A program made the translations under genes and the position numbers. 17,479 bases of DNA from Alphaproteobacteria bacterium (GTDB lineage Bacteria > Pseudomonadota > Alphaproteobacteria > Bin95), in assembly GCA_022822125.1 (NCBI GenBank), contig JAJECF010000017.1, positions 1-17,479 on the forward strand, read 5' to 3'. Shown here piece after piece: positions 14,998 through 17,479 of this stretch; positions within the stretch are counted from its first letter, which is position 1; every line of letters begins with the position of its first letter. The notes beneath the pieces were generated by a model. The model did no database searches. It was not told the origin of the DNA and saw only the letters and a list, made by a program, of their open reading frames with translations.

Positions 14998-16307
14998 CCT
15001 CGTTCAGCCCCCGGGAGATCGTTTCCGAGCTCGACCGCTTCATCGTGGGCCAGGACGACGCCAAGCGCGCCGTGGCCATTGCGCTGCGCAACCGCTGGCG
15101 GCGCCAGCAGCTTCCCGAGGCGCTGCGCGACGAAATCCTGCCGAAGAACATCCTGATGATCGGGCCGACCGGCGTCGGCAAGACCGAGATCGCGCGGCGC
15201 CTCGCGCGGCTCGCCCAGGCGCCTTTCCTCAAGGTCGAGGCCACCAAGTTCACCGAGGTCGGCTATGTCGGCCGCGATGTCGAGAGCATTGTGCGCGACC
15301 TGGTCGAGATCGCCATCCACCAAACGCGCGAGCGCCGGCGCAAGGAAGTGGAGGCCCAGGCCTACGGCGCGGCGGAGGAGCGGGTCGTCGATGCGCTGGT
15401 CGGCAAGACGGCCTCCGCCGACACGCGCGAGAAGTTCCGCAAGCTGCTTCGCGACGGCAAGCTCGACGACCGCGAGATCGAGCTGGATCTGGAGGATACG
15501 AGCGGCCTGTCGCTGCCGACCATGGACATTCCCGGCATGCCGGGCGCGCAGATGGGCATGATCAATCTGGGCGACATTTTCGGCAAGGCGATGGGCGGCG
15601 GGCGCACCAGGAACCGCAAGATGTCGGTGGCGGAAAGCTACGAGGCGCTGATCGCCGAGGAAAGCGACAAGCTGCTGGACGACGACACGCTGACCCGCGA
15701 CGCGATCCATACGGTGGAGCAGAACGGCATCGTGTTCATCGACGAGGTGGACAAGATCTGCGCCCGCTCGGACCGGCTCGGCGCCGATGTCAGCCGCGAG
15801 GGCGTGCAGCGCGACCTGCTGCCGCTGATCGAGGGCACGACGGTCGCCACCAAGCACGGGGCGGTGAAGACAGACCATATCCTGTTCATCGCCTCCGGCG
15901 CCTTCCACCTCGCCAAGCCTGCGGACCTGCTGCCCGAGCTGCAGGGCCGGCTGCCGATCCGGGTGGAGCTCAATGCGCTGACGCGCGAGGATTTCCGGCG
16001 CATCCTGACCGAGCCGGAAGCGAGCCTCATCACGCAATACAAGGCGCTGATGGGCACGGAGGAGCTGACGCTCGACTTCACCGGCGATGCGGTGGACGCG
16101 CTGGCGGAACTCGCCGCCGATATCAACGCCCAGGTCGAGAATATCGGCGCGCGCCGCCTGCACACCGTGCTGGAGAAGCTGCTGGAGGAGATCAGCTTCA
16201 CCGCATCCGACCGCGGCGGCGAAACCGTGACCATCGACGCCGGCGAGGTCCAGGAACGCGTCGGCGAACTCGCCAAGAGCGCCGACCTCTCGCGGTTCAT
16301 CCTGTAG
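14994..16307 (+). CDS. hslU: ATP-dependent protease ATPase subunit HslU
   Basis: HslU is the AAA+ hexameric unfoldase that threads substrates into HslV. Length is 437 residues, complete. Walker A is GPTGVGKT (57-64), the pore-loop motif GYVGRD is at 90-95, and Walker B is VFIDE (247-251). The variable I domain lies between about 110 and 240 and includes a methionine/glycine-rich [16 protein letters not shown] stretch. The arginine-finger/second-region block is [12 protein letters not shown], sensor 2 is GARRLH (385-390), and the C-terminal SRFIL tail that docks into HslV is intact. The start is GTG at 14994, overlapping the hslV TGA as GTGA, with GGAG five bases upstream inside hslV, so the two are translationally coupled. 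Confidence 0.97.
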   Translation: MTSFSPREIVSELDRFIVGQDDAKRAVAIALRNRWRRQQLPEALRDEILPKNILMIGPTGVGKTEIARRLARLAQAPFLKVEATKFTEVGYVGRDVESIVRDLVEIAIHQTRERRRKEVEAQAYGAAEERVVDALVGKTASADTREKFRKLLRDGKLDDREIELDLEDTSGLSLPTMDIPGMPGAQMGMINLGDIFGKAMGGGRTRNRKMSVAESYEALIAEESDKLLDDDTLTRDAIHTVEQNGIVFIDEVDKICARSDRLGADVSREGVQRDLLPLIEGTTVATKHGAVKTDHILFIASGAFHLAKPADLLPELQGRLPIRVELNALTREDFRRILTEPEASLITQYKALMGTEELTLDFTGDAVDALAELAADINAQVENIGARRLHTVLEKLLEEISFTASDRGGETVTIDAGEVQERVGELAKSADLSRFIL

Positions 16308-16322
16308 GGGCGGCGCGCTTCG

Positions 16323-17479
16323 CTAGACCCGGTCCGCCAGAAGAACGGCGATCTTGTCCAGCACCTCGACAATTTCGGGGTGGATTTCTTCCGGTTCCAT
16401 GACTTCCGCGATGCGGTAATAGTCAGCTTTCGACAACCGCATCGGGTCTTGGGCGAATATCCTGGGCAGGATGGTTCTGGACGCCGGAATCCGGATTACA
16501 GCCTCGACGTCCCGAAGCGGGGCAGTGAAAACGGAAGCCGGCAATTCGGCTTCGAAGACATCGCGGACGATGCGCCGGTTGAAAAGGTCATCCGATCCGA
16601 CAAGGCGCTCGATGGCCGACGGTACAAGCAGATAATTCTCGATTTCGTATCGTCCCCATCGATGGAAGTCGAGATTCTCGGCGCGCAGTTCGTGTTCGTC
16701 GTCATCCCGGTTGTCGCGGTCGAGCAGCAGGAGGCCGCGCACGCCTTCGTCGACAGCGCGCAGGCCGAACAAATGGCGCCGGGCGTCGCGCGGACGGCGG
16801 CCTCGAAGCGTATGGATGAAAGGATTGTCGAAAAAGCGCCTCGCGGGATGGTCCAGCCGTTTCGCCCATGCTTCGAGAATGCGCCGGTCGGACATGTCCT
16901 CGCAATAGAGGACGGCGCGCCCCTGTTCGGCCAATAGCAGGTCGAGCGGCGAAACCTGCCGGATCGCCGTGCGGAGCGCGTCGCGGTCTTGCCGGTGGGC
17001 CAGAGGATGCGGCGAACCGGCGAAAGACAGGATCTGATTCGGTTCCGCCGCTTCGAGAATGGTCTCCGCATGGGTGGCGAGAACCAATTGCCGGCCGCGG
17101 TCGCGGGCGAGCGCGCGCAGGCGGTCGAACACGCGCAATTGCAGCCAGACATGAAGATGGGCGTCGGGTTCGTCCACCAGCAACATGGCGCTTTCGCGGC
17201 CGTAGATGAAGGCGAACAGGAGCAGCGTTTGGTGGAATCCGCTACCGGCAGAAGCGAGGTCGTAGGACGCCCCTCTTTCCACGTATTCGCAGAGGATGAA
17301 CGGCTGGGCAGAGTCGTATTCCGGCTTCTTCAGATGAACCGAGGCACTTGCAGAATTGAGGTTCTGAGGAATAGCGGCTGAGATTTTGGATGCGGTTTTA
17401 GGTTTGCGTTGCGTTTGGGGCGCTGCGGCTGGCCTGATTGGGTCGCGGGTCGTGTCTGCGGTCGGTTTTGAGGCGAGCG
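16323..17479 (-). CDS. OLD-like AAA ATPase with TOPRIM nuclease domain, 5' end not in window
   Basis: The frame is open from the TAG at 16323 to the window edge, 384 visible residues; the GTG at 17280-17282 is only an internal possible start. Visible order: ABC signature SAGSGFHQ (76-83), Walker B LLVDEPDAHLH with D102/E103, and H-loop ATHAE with H136. A TOPRIM-like domain follows, with E193 (LYCEDMSD), D253/D255 (LLLLDRD) and the motif EIENYLL (278-284). The Walker A region is missing, so the protein begins beyond the edge or is truncated. ATPase plus TOPRIM is the plan of OLD/Gabija GajA-type nucleases, which act in phage defence or repair; the exact class cannot be told. The recognisable part ends near 17342. 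The first 45 visible codons have only 24 ending in G or C and a low-complexity Ala/Thr/Pro/Lys sequence. It is convergent with hslU, 15 bases away. Confidence 0.75.
   Translation of the reverse strand, partial: LASKPTADTTRDPIRPAAAPQTQRKPKTASKISAAIPQNLNSASASVHLKKPEYDSAQPFILCEYVERGASYDLASAGSGFHQTLLLFAFIYGRESAMLLVDEPDAHLHVWLQLRVFDRLRALARDRGRQLVLATHAETILEAAEPNQILSFAGSPHPLAHRQDRDALRTAIRQVSPLDLLLAEQGRAVLYCEDMSDRRILEAWAKRLDHPARRFFDNPFIHTLRGRRPRDARRHLFGLRAVDEGVRGLLLLDRDNRDDDEHELRAENLDFHRWGRYEIENYLLVPSAIERLVGSDDLFNRRIVRDVFEAELPASVFTAPLRDVEAVIRIPASRTILPRIFAQDPMRLSKADYYRIAEVMEPEEIHPEIVEVLDKIAVLLADRV

Overview
The window looks like high-GC (roughly two-thirds G+C) chromosome from an alphaproteobacterium. 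The reasons are the gene groupings glnD-murJ, argD-argF-hslO and hslV-hslU, an HslV with a short propeptide ending in a WHG|TT cleavage motif, a class 2 PyrD, and many GTG starts with strong GC bias at third codon positions. This taxonomic call is inference from gene content; no rRNA is present. All genes appear intact except the last one, which runs off the right edge.

Left part (1-5200): a tRNA-Ala(CGC) with encoded CCA abuts the end of a minus-strand EthD/DUF4286-like gene of unknown function. That gene is divergent from glnD (PII uridylyltransferase, nitrogen sensing), and murJ (lipid II flippase) follows glnD after 9 bases.

Middle left (5200-8360): a leader with a good sigma-70-type promoter and a GC hairpin precedes argD-argF-hslO, a tightly spaced unit encoding two arginine-biosynthesis enzymes and the redox chaperone Hsp33.

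Middle (8359-11241): an accessory-looking island. An intradiol (hydroxyquinol/catechol 1,2-type) dioxygenase on the minus strand is divergent from an MlrC-type M81 metallohydrolase and a VOC-fold metalloprotein on the plus strand. All metal ligands are in place, and the trio may be a small catabolic module.

Middle right (11266-14354): a minus-strand pyrD-HAD unit (pyrimidine synthesis plus a class IIA HAD phosphatase-like protein), divergent from an LLM-class F420-type oxidoreductase. The PyrD has unusual substitutions at two cofactor or substrate positions.

Right part (14376-17479): hslV-hslU, overlapping by four bases and preceded by a sequence resembling an alphaproteobacterial heat-shock (RpoH) promoter. 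Convergent to it is an OLD-like AAA ATPase/TOPRIM protein, a possible anti-phage or DNA-repair nuclease. Its 5' part is lost beyond the window edge or disrupted, and the last ~137 bases have a different composition. The strongest candidates for something new are the dioxygenase/MlrC/VOC module and this partial ATPase-nuclease. No CRISPR array, insertion sequence or prophage was seen, and no gene-free stretch exceeds 300 bases.
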